From Planctomycetota bacterium (GTDB taxonomy: Bacteria; Planctomycetota; Planctomycetia; Pirellulales; Lacipirellulaceae): a stretch of DNA of 64,000 nt. The stretch lies in NCBI GenBank assembly GCA_029781135.1, contig JAKOXH010000053.1, positions 62,001-126,000 on the forward strand, given 5' to 3'. Below, piece after piece: positions 25,526 to 33,228 of the stretch. Position numbers and translations under genes: made by a program. Under the pieces are notes generated by a model, which saw only the letters and a program-made list of their open reading frames with translations, was not told where the DNA came from and made no database searches. The first letter of the stretch is position 1. Each line of letters starts with the position of its first letter.

Positions 25526-25744
25526 ATGACAGATTTGCTTGAACAGGCCTTCAACACGGCCGCCCAACTGCCACCCGATGAACAAGACGCGTTCGCGAAA
25601 TGGATGCTGCACGAACTGGCGTCGGAACAGCGTTGGAACGAGCTCTTCGCGAAGTCGCAAGACATGCTCGCCAAGATGGCCGAGGAAGCGCTGGCCGAGC
25701 ACCGCGCCGGAAGAACGTTGCCACTTGATCCAGACTCTCTATGA
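25526..25744 (+). CDS. Putative antitoxin of a RelE/ParE-type pair
   Basis: 72 residues, acidic and helical (LLEQAFNTAAQLPPDEQDAF, EEALAEHRAGRTLPLD). The ATG follows GGGAGG at good spacing; upstream in-frame codons are not needed. Its stop overlaps the next start by 4 nt (ATGA), the usual order antitoxin-toxin. No DNA-binding motif is obvious, so the antitoxin call rests on context and size. Confidence 0.7.
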   Translation: MTDLLEQAFNTAAQLPPDEQDAFAKWMLHELASEQRWNELFAKSQDMLAKMAEEALAEHRAGRTLPLDPDSL

Positions 25745-26010
25745 CTTCGCACACAACGCAGTCGTTTCGCGATGCCTTGGCGTTGTTGCCCAAGAATATT
25801 CGGATCCGGGCGCGTGCTGCTTACCGACGTTTTCTTGCCAACCCCAGTTCATCCGGACTGCAATTCAAGAAAGTACATCGCGATCGTCCTGTTTACTCAG
25901 CCCGAATCAATGATGATTATCGTGTCGTCGGCATGATGGACGGAAACGACATCGTCTGGTTCTGGATCGGCAAACACGAGCAGTACGAACGGCTGCTCAA
26001 GCAACTGTAA
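25741..26010 (+). CDS. RelE/ParE-superfamily toxin
   Basis: 89 residues. The pattern SFRDALALLPKNIRIRARAA, then GLQFKKVHRDRPVYSARIND, then DYRVVGMM, IVWFWIGKHEQYERLL is typical of RelE/ParE toxins, which cleave mRNA at the ribosome or poison gyrase. Basic protein, translationally coupled to the upstream antitoxin. It lies between the beta-helix gene and ruvC. Confidence 0.78.
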   Translation: MTSHTTQSFRDALALLPKNIRIRARAAYRRFLANPSSSGLQFKKVHRDRPVYSARINDDYRVVGMMDGNDIVWFWIGKHEQYERLLKQL

Positions 26011-26019
26011 GGATGCAGT

Positions 26020-26460
26020 ATGCGGTTTCGATTTTCAATTCGAACGCTTCTGCTCATCACAACGATGTTCGCAGCCGCTTGCTACTATTGCATCGTGTTG
26101 CCGAGCGCCATGGCACGACGATTTGTTAGCGCCATTAACACGGAGCGTTATCCCGCTGCCGATCACATGTTCTGGCACGACGCCGATCGAACCTTTGCCA
26201 AATGGAAGGACGAGCGCTGGGGTTTCGCTTGCGATGCGGAACTTGCTTCTTGGTCGGTGCGTCAATTTCTTTGCGGTCGACGCAACGTGGTGTTACGCAT
26301 GAAATACTTCCAATTCGATGAAAACCATTACACTGCAATGGAGCTCGCCGCCACATCGTTTGGAATGCAGTCACCGCAAAACACCTCTGACACGACGGCA
26401 ATGCTCTTCGACCGCACGGATCGCTTCGACCGCCCAAAAATAATCATCGAAAGGCGATGA
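26020..26460 (+). CDS. Small membrane-anchored hypothetical protein
   Basis: 146 residues with a single N-terminal helix preceded by MRFRFSIRTLLLITTMFAA, a leader style (R-x-R-T-L-L-x-x-T) that I associate with many planctomycete hypothetical proteins. The rest is soluble and probably outside the cytoplasm, with no recognised motif. It starts 9 nt after the toxin stop, so it may be co-transcribed. Function unknown. Confidence 0.6.
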   Translation: MRFRFSIRTLLLITTMFAAACYYCIVLPSAMARRFVSAINTERYPAADHMFWHDADRTFAKWKDERWGFACDAELASWSVRQFLCGRRNVVLRMKYFQFDENHYTAMELAATSFGMQSPQNTSDTTAMLFDRTDRFDRPKIIIERR

Positions 26461-26507
26461 CGGTACAACGTCGCCGCGCGTCACCACTCCTATCCTCACA
26501 CCGTAAC

Positions 26508-27062
26508 ATGCGTATTCTCGGCATTGATCCTGGCCTCAACACCACCGGTTACGGCGTGTTGGAATTCGCACGTGTGGGCGAGTCTCTCCGAGACTCGCAT
26601 TCGCGTTTCGGCGAGACACGGCCACGTGTGCCGCGGCTGGTGGAAGCTGGGGTCGTGCGGGGAAAGTCGAATGCCGAGTTGGCGGAGCGGGTGAAGGAGA
26701 TTCACGACGGCGTCGCGGATGTCATTGCCACGCTCAAGCCTGAAGTGCTGGCGATCGAAGAGTTGTATTCGCACTACGACCGGCCCACGACGGCGATTCT
26801 CATGGGTCACGCCCGCGGGGTTATCGTGCTAGCCGCTGCCGAGGCCGGCATCAACGTTGTGAGTTACCGGGCCACGCAGATCAAAAAGACAATCACGGGC
26901 AACGGCCACGCCGCCAAGTGGCAGATGCAAGAAGCGATTCGCCGCGAGTTGAATCTGCCCAAACTGCCCGAACCGCCCGACGTCGCGGATGCCCTGGCCA
27001 TCGCTTTGTGTCACTGTTATTTGAGTAGGTTTGAGAACGTGGCAGAAAAGACTGGGGGCTAG
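26508..27062 (+). CDS. ruvC: Holliday junction resolvase RuvC with a repeat-encoded insert
   Basis: 184 residues; cleaves Holliday junctions after RuvAB branch migration. Catalytic acids: Asp7 (MRILGIDPGLNTTGYG), Glu84 (AIEELYSHY), Asp158 and Asp161 (PDVADALAIALCH). The ATG at 26508 gives the canonical N terminus. Between strand 1 and strand 2 (about residues 22-41) it has extra residues RVGESLRDSHSRFGETRPR, encoded by a GAGTCTCTCCGAGACTC palindrome. In ordinary RuvC these strands are joined by a short hairpin, so the insert should loop out without touching the active site. ruvA follows after a bracket element. Confidence 0.95.
   Translation: MRILGIDPGLNTTGYGVLEFARVGESLRDSHSRFGETRPRVPRLVEAGVVRGKSNAELAERVKEIHDGVADVIATLKPEVLAIEELYSHYDRPTTAILMGHARGVIVLAAAEAGINVVSYRATQIKKTITGNGHAAKWQMQEAIRRELNLPKLPEPPDVADALAIALCHCYLSRFENVAEKTGG
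26573..26633. repeat. GAGTCTCTCCGAGACTC palindrome inside ruvC
   Basis: GTGGGCGAGTCTCTCCGAGA then CTCGCATTCGCGTTTCGGCG and AGACACGG: two linked palindromes. The same element is intergenic at 47815-47869 and in frame at 55390-55443 and 56655-56697. Confidence 0.82.
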
Positions 27063-27272
27063 GGGCTGGGGGCTAAGGGATTGGGGCTGGGGGCTGGGGG
27101 CTGGGGGTGGCAAACTGGTACGATGGGCGGCCAATGGGCGTTTTGCAGTTGAGCTACCACCGCAGCCCTCGCGATCGCAGCGGCGTCGCCGCCGCCGCTA
27201 ACCCCGACCCCCGACCCTTGGCCCCTGACCCCTAAACACTCAACCCTCAACCTTCGACCCTCAACCCTCCGC
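27060..27272. repeat. Bracket element, word GGGGCTGGG / TCAACCC, between ruvC and ruvA
   Basis: The left arm (27060-27110) starts in the ruvC stop codon and repeats GGGGCT/GGGGGCT about eight times. The right arm (27202-27272) repeats CCCCGACC/CCCCTGACC and then TCAACCCTCAACC words and ends at the base before the ruvA ATG. The centre of about 90 nt is unique. Arms pair imperfectly; the outer right words (TCAACCC) differ from the left words. Confidence 0.8.
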
Positions 27273-27899
27273 ATGATTACCAAAGTTACCGGCATTCCCG
27301 TCTCCCTTGCCACCGATACGCTCACGCTCGCCGTCGGGGCGTTTGAATATGAAATCCTTATTCCCGAGTTCGCTCGGCGAAATCTGCAGGATAAACTCGG
27401 CCATGAGGTCAGCCTGCACACGGTCGAGTACCTGGAAGGCAATGCGATGCAAGGCCGGCTCATTCCGCGGCTCGTCGGCTTCCTGAGCCCCATCGAGCGG
27501 GAGTTTTTCGACATGTTCTGCGAAGTGGATGGCGTCGGCGTCAAGAAAGCCCTGCGGGCGATGGTCCGGCCGGTCCAAGAAGTCGCCACGATGATCGAGG
27601 AACAAGATGCCAAGGGCCTGGCGACGCTGCCCGGCATTGGCCCGGCGACGGCCGAGCGGGTCATCGCCAAGCTCCGCCGCCGGGTGCCGAAATTCGCCCT
27701 GCTCGTCGCCCACGACACCCGGCCAGTGGCTGACGTTGAACGCGATCTGCTCACCGAAGCGTTCGAAGTGCTTCGCGTGCTGGGTCACAGCGATAGTGAT
27801 GCCCGCCGGTTGCTTGATGGTGCTCTAGATAAGAAAACGAAGTACAAAGACGTCGACTCACTGCTGCACGCCGTGTACGAAAAGGCTCACGGCGAATAG
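27273..27899 (+). CDS. ruvA: Holliday junction branch migration protein RuvA
   Basis: 208 residues. Binds the four-way junction and loads RuvB. OB-fold N terminus (MITKVTGIPV), tandem helix-hairpin-helix region (DVDGVGVKKALRAM-type, LATLPGIGPATAERVIAKL), and a C-terminal domain that contacts RuvB. Position between ruvC and ruvB fits. The start is fixed by the family N terminus; there is no Shine-Dalgarno because the bracket repeat ends immediately upstream. Confidence 0.94.
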   Translation: MITKVTGIPVSLATDTLTLAVGAFEYEILIPEFARRNLQDKLGHEVSLHTVEYLEGNAMQGRLIPRLVGFLSPIEREFFDMFCEVDGVGVKKALRAMVRPVQEVATMIEEQDAKGLATLPGIGPATAERVIAKLRRRVPKFALLVAHDTRPVADVERDLLTEAFEVLRVLGHSDSDARRLLDGALDKKTKYKDVDSLLHAVYEKAHGE

Positions 27900-27919
27900 C
27901 GTAAGCGCGTAAGTACCGC

Positions 27920-28780
27920 GTGAATACCACATCCAATAAGACACTGCCGCGCGCCCAAGGGTTTTCCGCCTGGCGGGTTGGCCGGGTGGTCGCGGTCGTT
28001 TATCTCCTCATTGTGCTGGGAATGATGTTCCTCGAAACGTGGCTCGTGTACCCTGCCCCGCCCCGCGATTGGGGCAACTGGAAGCCCACTGGCTTCAATT
28101 ACGAAGACATTCACTTCACCTCAGCCGATGGGACAAAACTGCACGGTTGGTTCTTTCCCCAACCCAACTCGACGCGGGCAATTCTCTACTGCCATGGCAA
28201 TGGCGAGGATGTGGCGGCCGTTGGCGAGTTCGCCGCTCACTTGAGTAACGTTCTGCCCGCCAACGTTTTTGCCTTCGATTATCGCGGCTACGGTCAGAGC
28301 AGCGGCAGCCCCACGGAACCGGGTTGCATTGCCGATGGCACCGCCGCCCAACGTTGGTTGGCCCAACGGCTGGGGATCGAACCGCGCGATGTCATTTTGA
28401 TGGGCCGCTCATTGGGCAGCGCCGTCGCCGTGGCGTTGGCTGTGGAAAATGGTGCTCGGGCGCTCGTCTTAGAAAACGCCTTCACCACCATGCCGGATGT
28501 CGCTGCGATCCATTACCCCTGGCTGCCTGTCCGCTGGGTCATGAAGAACAGGTACGACAATCTGTCAAGGATCAAGCGATACAATGGGCCGCTCCTGCAA
28601 ACCCACGGGACGGCGGATATCCTCATCCCAATTGCCCTCGCTCGTTCATTGTTTGATGACGCGCCGAGCAAGAACAAGAAATGGGTTGAATTTGCCGGCC
28701 GAGGACACAACGATCCCGAACCCGCGAGTTTCTACGCCGACCTGGATAAGTTCCTCGCTGCGGTATCACCCCCACTATGA
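27920..28780 (+). CDS. Membrane-anchored alpha/beta hydrolase (BEM46/ABHD13-like), paralog 1
   Basis: 286 residues starting at GTG 27920. One transmembrane helix (VVAVVYLLIVLGMMFL, residues 30-45) anchors a serine hydrolase domain. YCHGNGEDV is the oxyanion region, MGRSLGSAVA the nucleophile elbow (GxSxG), HGTADILIP the acid and GRGHNDPEPA the His. Family members are thought to be lipid or acyl-protein hydrolases. A close paralog follows at 29282. Both sit between ruvA and ruvB. Confidence 0.83.
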   Translation: MNTTSNKTLPRAQGFSAWRVGRVVAVVYLLIVLGMMFLETWLVYPAPPRDWGNWKPTGFNYEDIHFTSADGTKLHGWFFPQPNSTRAILYCHGNGEDVAAVGEFAAHLSNVLPANVFAFDYRGYGQSSGSPTEPGCIADGTAAQRWLAQRLGIEPRDVILMGRSLGSAVAVALAVENGARALVLENAFTTMPDVAAIHYPWLPVRWVMKNRYDNLSRIKRYNGPLLQTHGTADILIPIALARSLFDDAPSKNKKWVEFAGRGHNDPEPASFYADLDKFLAAVSPPL

Positions 28781-29281
28781 CTGGTGCATATACCCATAGA
28801 TTCTACCGTTGCAGAAGCAGCTTTCCTGCAGCTAGCCTGACGATTTTCACGGTCAAACGGCCCGCATTTCTGCGTAGACCTGCCTAATCGGACGCCATTT
28901 TGGTACAATAAGCCTCCGCGCCTCGGTGCGACGATAAGGAACTCGGCTTTCCACTGTTTTGGAAAGGAAACCGTTCCTCCCGCCTTTGAATCGGTTTTGC
29001 GGCGTTCCCCCCACCTTTGCGGTCGCAATACTCGCCGGATTACGCCGTCAACCCGAACTTCGCAGTATTCCCACGATACGGCTCCGGGGATTTAACACTT
29101 CCCATCGTGCAAAATGCTAGCTATCCTGTGTTTTCCCAGTCCACGATTTCGGCAAAGTCCACCCAATCCTCCAATTTGACGAACAGGCACGTTCTTCCAA
29201 CAATTTGACCTCTAGTTTGCTTGTTTTGGAAATTCGTGCTACAAGCTCCCACCTGCCACGGCCCTTGTGGCCCACCTCCCT
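28781..29281. other. Gap between hydrolase paralogs
   Basis: No gene, bracket element or dispersed palindrome recognised. Possible promoter-like pieces (TTTGACC at 29204 and GGTACAATAAG near 28902) do not form a convincing -35/-10 pair. Confidence 0.5.
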
Positions 29282-30094
29282 ATGCTGATTCGAATGATTG
29301 AGCGTTCGCTGGTGTACCCCCGGCCAGCGCGCGAACGGGGCGACTGGCGGCCGCGCTGGTTGCGGCCGCAGAACGTCTGGTTCCGCTCGGCGGATAACAC
29401 GAAGCTGCATGGGTGGTACGTACCCAACTCCGATGCGCGGCGATTGGTCGTTTATTCGCATGGCAATGGCGAGCACGTGGCCGATCTTTCCGGCTTGGTG
29501 GTACGGCTGCAGCAACATTTGCACGCCACGGTATTCGTTTATGATTACCGCGGTTACGGCCGTAGTCGGGGCAATCCGGCGGAACGGGGCTGCGTTGCCG
29601 ATTGCATGGCCGCCCAGCGCTGGCTGGCCGAGCGTGAAGGCGTCAGCACGGAGGACATCGTACTTGTAGGCCGTTCGCTGGGTGGCGGCGTTTCGGTGGC
29701 GGCTGCTAGCGAGCAGGGTGCCCGAGCTTTGGTGCTTGAAGCGACTTTTTCGCGGATGACGGATGCGGCCGCGGTGCGGTACCCTTGGCTGCCGGTGCGG
29801 CTGGTGATGCGGAACCGGTACAATTCGATCCGCCGCATCCAGAAGTACGCCGGCCCCACGTTTCAATCGCACGGTACCGATGATGAGGTCGTGCCGCTGT
29901 GGATGGCCCGCAAGCTGTTCGACTCGTCGCCGAGTCGCATGAAGCAGTTTTACGAGATCAATTTCGCCCGACATGTCGATACGCCGCCGCCCGCGTATTA
30001 CGCGGCTTTGTCGGGCTTCCTCGACCAAGTTGACGAGCTAAGCGGCGATTTGCCCACCCGGCTGCGTCCGCGCCAGCGGCAGCTCGTGTCGTAA
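29282..30094 (+). CDS. Alpha/beta hydrolase (BEM46/ABHD13-like), paralog 2
   Basis: 270 residues from ATG 29282; an in-frame GTG at 29267 is an alternative. It parallels paralog 1: YSHGNGEHVADL, VFVYDYRGYGRS, GRSLGGGVSVAA, then YPWLPVRLVMRNRYN against YPWLPVRWVMKNRYD in paralog 1, and HGTDDEVVP. It lacks the N-terminal membrane helix and so is probably peripheral or cytoplasmic. The two genes are a tandem duplication inside the ruv cluster. Confidence 0.8.
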   Translation: MLIRMIERSLVYPRPARERGDWRPRWLRPQNVWFRSADNTKLHGWYVPNSDARRLVVYSHGNGEHVADLSGLVVRLQQHLHATVFVYDYRGYGRSRGNPAERGCVADCMAAQRWLAEREGVSTEDIVLVGRSLGGGVSVAAASEQGARALVLEATFSRMTDAAAVRYPWLPVRLVMRNRYNSIRRIQKYAGPTFQSHGTDDEVVPLWMARKLFDSSPSRMKQFYEINFARHVDTPPPAYYAALSGFLDQVDELSGDLPTRLRPRQRQLVS

Positions 30095-30159
30095 ACGGGT
30101 TATTGAGAATCTGATTGCTAGAGTGGCACCCGCGCCGTTGGCCATCGTCTTGCCGTAGC

Positions 30160-30302
30160 TGAATTCGCAAGAATTCGGCCCACACGATCCGAATTCTTGC
30201 GAATTCGGCTACGGGGAGGTAGGTGCGTCCGCATTGGTTGGCGGCAGATTCGGTCTGGCGACCGACGCTAATAACCCTCCGAATTCTTGCGAATTCGGCT
30301 GC
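30160..30302. repeat. CCGAATTCTTGCGAATTCGGC palindromes, three copies
   Basis: Copies at 30160-30179 (inverted), 30189-30210 and 30278-30300 of a GAATTC-(TTGC)-GAATTC word in the gap before ruvB (30095-30427). Each is a perfect or near-perfect palindrome. Confidence 0.8.
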
Positions 30303-30339
30303 GTTCGGCGTAGGTTTTCTGCGGAGTTTTGCCATGCGC

Positions 30340-30412
30340 AGGTATTTGTTGGTTGTCCATTGTCCGTCGTCCGTTGTTTATTGAATAATGCTACGGACGA
30401 CAGACCTGCGAC
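30340..30412. repeat. Partial bracket element before ruvB, word GTCCGTTGTCCATT
   Basis: The left arm 30346-30380 repeats TTGTCC/GTCCGTCGTCCGTTG words; a shorter right arm ACGGACGACAG (30393-30403) pairs with its middle. It lies 16 nt before the ruvB start. Confidence 0.55.
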
Positions 30413-30427
30413 CACGGATGACGCCTC

Positions 30428-31492
30428 ATGCCCCGCGAACGAATTCTCTCTGGCGATGACCTGCCCGAGCCTGAACCGGTTCAAACTGCCGCGAGCCCTA
30501 CCGGTAAGCTGCGCGACGATGAAATCGCACTGCGGCCGAAGCACATGAACGAAATGGTCGGCCAGCGCAAGGTGGCCGAGCGATTGGGAATTGCGGTGGA
30601 TGCCGCCCGCAAACGGAAAGAGCCGCTGGGGCACATTCTGCTGGATGGCCCACCGGGCCTGGGCAAAACGACGTTTGCCACCTGCATTCCGCGTGACCTG
30701 GGAGTCGCGCTGCAAATTGCCAGCGGTGCGGCCCTGGCGGCCCCGAAGGACTTGCTGCCGTATCTTACCAATGCGGAAGAAGGTTCGATTTTGTTCATTG
30801 ATGAGATTCATCGGCTGCCCAAGGCCGTTGAAGAGTTCATGTACCCGGCGATGGAGGACTTTCGCGTCGATATTACGCTGGGCGAAGGCGCCGGCGCCCG
30901 GACGGTCAACATGAAGCTGCGGCCGTTCACCGTCATTGGGGCAACCACCCGCAGCGGGCTTCTTTCAGCGCCGCTGCGCGACCGCTTCCAGATTCGCGAG
31001 CATCTGGAGTTCTATAGCAATGCGGAACTCACCGAAATCGTGGGCCGCAATGCCGCCAAGCTGCGCGTGGAAATCGAGGATGATGCCGCGGGCAAGATCG
31101 CCCATTGCAGCCGCGGTACACCCCGCATTGCCAACAACCGCCTGCGTTGGGTTCGCGATTATTCGACCAGCCGCGCCGGCGGCCACATCACGCTGGCGAT
31201 TGCCGAAGCCGCCCTCAACATGCTCGGCATCGACATCCTGGGCCTCGATGCGCAAGACCGCAAATACCTGGAAACAATCAACCGCGTTTTCCACGGTGGG
31301 CCGGCCGGGGTCGAGGCGATCGCCCACACGATGAACGCGGCCCTCGACACACTCGTGGATGAGGTCGAGCCGTTCCTGCTGCGCTCGGAACTCGTCGTCC
31401 GCACGCCGCGCGGCCGCAAGCTTACCGCCCGGGCGTACGAACATTTGGGCACGGCACCACCGCCCGACGAGCCGCAATTGCCGCTGTTTTAG
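30428..31492 (+). CDS. ruvB: Holliday junction branch migration helicase RuvB
   Basis: 354 residues, AAA+ motor of RuvAB. Walker A GPPGLGKTT, Walker B LFIDEIHRL, sensor 1 GATTRSG, arginine finger region LRDRFQIREHLEFY, sensor 2 SRGTPRIANNRLRWVRDY, and a C-terminal winged helix. The N-terminal extension (first ~25 residues) is variable in the family. With ruvC and ruvA it makes a complete resolvasome set, split by the two hydrolase genes. Confidence 0.95.
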   Translation: MPRERILSGDDLPEPEPVQTAASPTGKLRDDEIALRPKHMNEMVGQRKVAERLGIAVDAARKRKEPLGHILLDGPPGLGKTTFATCIPRDLGVALQIASGAALAAPKDLLPYLTNAEEGSILFIDEIHRLPKAVEEFMYPAMEDFRVDITLGEGAGARTVNMKLRPFTVIGATTRSGLLSAPLRDRFQIREHLEFYSNAELTEIVGRNAAKLRVEIEDDAAGKIAHCSRGTPRIANNRLRWVRDYSTSRAGGHITLAIAEAALNMLGIDILGLDAQDRKYLETINRVFHGGPAGVEAIAHTMNAALDTLVDEVEPFLLRSELVVRTPRGRKLTARAYEHLGTAPPPDEPQLPLF

Positions 31493-31575
31493 AACCGACG
31501 CCTTAACGACATCCGGATTCATTACCCTTGCTACCCTGTAGTGAACTGACACGATGTTGTGTTAGAATTGATGTT

Positions 31576-31836
31576 ATGGCTACCTCACTTTCCGTTGAAC
31601 AGCAACAGGCATTGGCGAAAAGTCCTGGAGAACCCCTCGAAGTCGTGGATGAGGCCTCGCAGACTCGCTATATTTTGTTGCGAGAAGATCAATTCGCGCG
31701 AGTGCGGGCTTTACTGGCCGGCGATGATTTTGACGTCCGCGATACGTACGCCGCACAAACCTCAGCGTTGAGCGCCGCAGGTTGGGATGACCCCGATCTA
31801 GATATCTACAACAACTACGACGCGCACGGCAAATGA
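31576..31836 (+). CDS. Putative antitoxin of a MazF/PemK-type pair
   Basis: 86 residues. SLSVEQQQALAKSPGEPLEV and YILLREDQFARVRALLAGDD, ending with an acidic tail (WDDPDLDIYNNYDAHGK), as expected for an intrinsically disordered toxin-binding tail. It overlaps the toxin start by 4 nt (ATGA). The ATG at 31576 is the first that gives a compact N terminus. Confidence 0.75.
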   Translation: MATSLSVEQQQALAKSPGEPLEVVDEASQTRYILLREDQFARVRALLAGDDFDVRDTYAAQTSALSAAGWDDPDLDIYNNYDAHGK

Positions 31837-32189
31837 GTGTATTCCGCGGCGACGTCGTTTTGGTGGATTTCCCCTTCGCATCGGGCGTCGCGACGAAATT
31901 GCGGCCGGCCGTTGTGGTGCAATGCGATGCGTTCAATTCCCGACTTGCCACAACCATACTTGCGCCCATCACCAGCAATACGAGGCACTTGGGTGAACCA
32001 TCGCAAGTATCTATCGATCCATCCACAGCCGACGGATCGATGACCGGACTGCTGAGGCCTTCGGCGGTGAAGAGCGAGAATTTGGCAACGGTAGAAACTC
32101 GTCTTGTGCGTCGACGAATTGGCGAATTGTCGCCTGCACTCACCGCCCAACTGAACCGCGCGATTAAGGTATCTCTGGCTCTAACATAA
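31833..32189 (+). CDS. MazF/PemK-family toxin (endoribonuclease)
   Basis: 118 residues. FRGDVVLVDFPFASGVATKL then RPAVVVQCD is the SH3-like MazF core with the conserved Arg-Pro; TTILAPITSNTRHLGEPSQV and SGLLRPS-like TGLLRPSAVK are also diagnostic. Family toxins cleave mRNA at short motifs. Second toxin-antitoxin locus within about 6 kb. The gene ends near a 120-nt dispersed repeat. Confidence 0.88.
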   Translation: MSVFRGDVVLVDFPFASGVATKLRPAVVVQCDAFNSRLATTILAPITSNTRHLGEPSQVSIDPSTADGSMTGLLRPSAVKSENLATVETRLVRRRIGELSPALTAQLNRAIKVSLALT

Positions 32190-32274
32190 GCCCCTTTCTT
32201 TCGCGAGCCGGCTTGTCGCACGCGCCGTGCCGTGAAGCATACCGGCACCATATACTTCGCACGAGAAGGATCGA

Positions 32275-32403
32275 AACAAGTCCGGGCGCCATGGCCGCGG
32301 AGGCCGCCGACGTTGCCAGGCTGGTGGGGCGATTCACATGCCCACGCCGAGCCGTGGGCAGGGCACCCGAAAAACGAGTCATTTTCACCGAACAAAGTAT
32401 AGG
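32275..32403. repeat. About 120-nt dispersed repeat, copy 2
   Basis: Matches 11355-11476, including CATGCCCACGCCGAGCCGTG and AAAAACGAGTCATT. It ends a few bases before the stop codon of the minus-strand LRR lipoprotein gene (32411). Confidence 0.75.
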
Positions 32404-32410
32404 CACAAGG

Positions 32411-33100
32411 TCAATTAGCTTTGGGTGCGGAACCCGGTGCGGCTTTCTCGGCCGGTCCTTTCGCTTCATCCTCCGTAACGCCGACCTCCGCGTTGGGATG
32501 CGTCTTGCGAAACTCGTCGGCACCGGCCTTCGTCACTTTGGTACTATAGGCGATCAGTGTGGACAGCTTCTGGCAGTTCGCCAAATGCTTGATCCCGGCA
32601 TCGGATACCTGCGTTTGGATGAGATGCAGTTGAACCAATTCGGGCATGTCCCGCAGGTGTTCGAGTGCTGGATCGCCTATAGCCGGGTCATTATTGAGAT
32701 TAAGAATCTTGAGGTTCTTCAGTCCGGCCAGGTGGGCGATGCCCTTATCGGAAATCTTGGTCAGGTTCAGGGCCACTTCCTGGAGCTCGTTCAGTCCTTC
32801 CAAGTTCACGAGCGAGTCATCGGTCACGTCGCAGCTACTGAAATTGATCTTCGCCAATTTGGGAAACGCCTTGAGATGCACCATGAGCTCCGGAACGCCG
32901 CGCACGAAGAAGAAATCGACATAAGTCACGTCGCCGTTGCTAACGGTCGTTTCGACGCCCTTGGCATTGAGTGCTTCCGCTGCCGCGGCCTGGGCGGGCG
33001 GCAAGGCTGAGCTAGCGCCCTTTTTTGGGCTACAGCCGACCGCCAGAATCACGGACGCCATGGCGATCACAACAGGAGCGGCGAACAACCGTTTTTTCAT
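32411..33100 (-). CDS. Leucine-rich-repeat lipoprotein
   Basis: 229 residues. Lipoprotein-type leader MKKRLFAAPVVIAMASVILA followed by VGC (lipobox Cys near 23). At least four LRRs follow (LAKINFSSCDVTDDSLVNLE, LQEVALNLTKISDKGIAHL, LKILNLNNDPAIGDPAL, LVQLHLIQTQVSDAGIKHL) of the cysteine-containing/GALA-like type often seen in planctomycetes. The C-terminal tail is Ala/Lys/Pro rich. Probably a periplasmic scaffold for protein binding. Confidence 0.8.
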   Translation of the reverse strand: MKKRLFAAPVVIAMASVILAVGCSPKKGASSALPPAQAAAAEALNAKGVETTVSNGDVTYVDFFFVRGVPELMVHLKAFPKLAKINFSSCDVTDDSLVNLEGLNELQEVALNLTKISDKGIAHLAGLKNLKILNLNNDPAIGDPALEHLRDMPELVQLHLIQTQVSDAGIKHLANCQKLSTLIAYSTKVTKAGADEFRKTHPNAEVGVTEDEAKGPAEKAAPGSAPKAN

Positions 33101-33127
33101 GTCAGGGGCTATCCGGAAAGTCGATTT

Positions 33128-33201
33128 TCGTGGCGACAGGCGGCTCGCCTGTCGCGATAATACCGAGCGCGAGTGACAGGCGAGCCGCCCGTCACGACGA
33201 G
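33128..33201. repeat. GCGACAGGCGGCTCGCCTGTCGC paired palindrome
   Basis: GTGGCGACAGGCGGCTCGCC (33131-33150) and GTGACAGGCGAGCCGCCCGT (33175-33194) are inverted copies around a TAATACCGAGCGC centre, upstream of the LRR gene. A half copy lies at 43229-43247. Confidence 0.75.
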
Positions 33202-33228
33202 TTGCGGGGCTGTGCGGATAGCTCTCGC

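Noticed and set aside
27060..27272. CRISPR array
   Set aside because: Repeat units are only 5-9 nt, imperfect and without regular spacers; the inverted second arm does not fit CRISPR.
28781..29281. tRNA or other structured RNA gene
   Set aside because: No cloverleaf with a GTTCGAATC-like T arm was found here or in other gaps.
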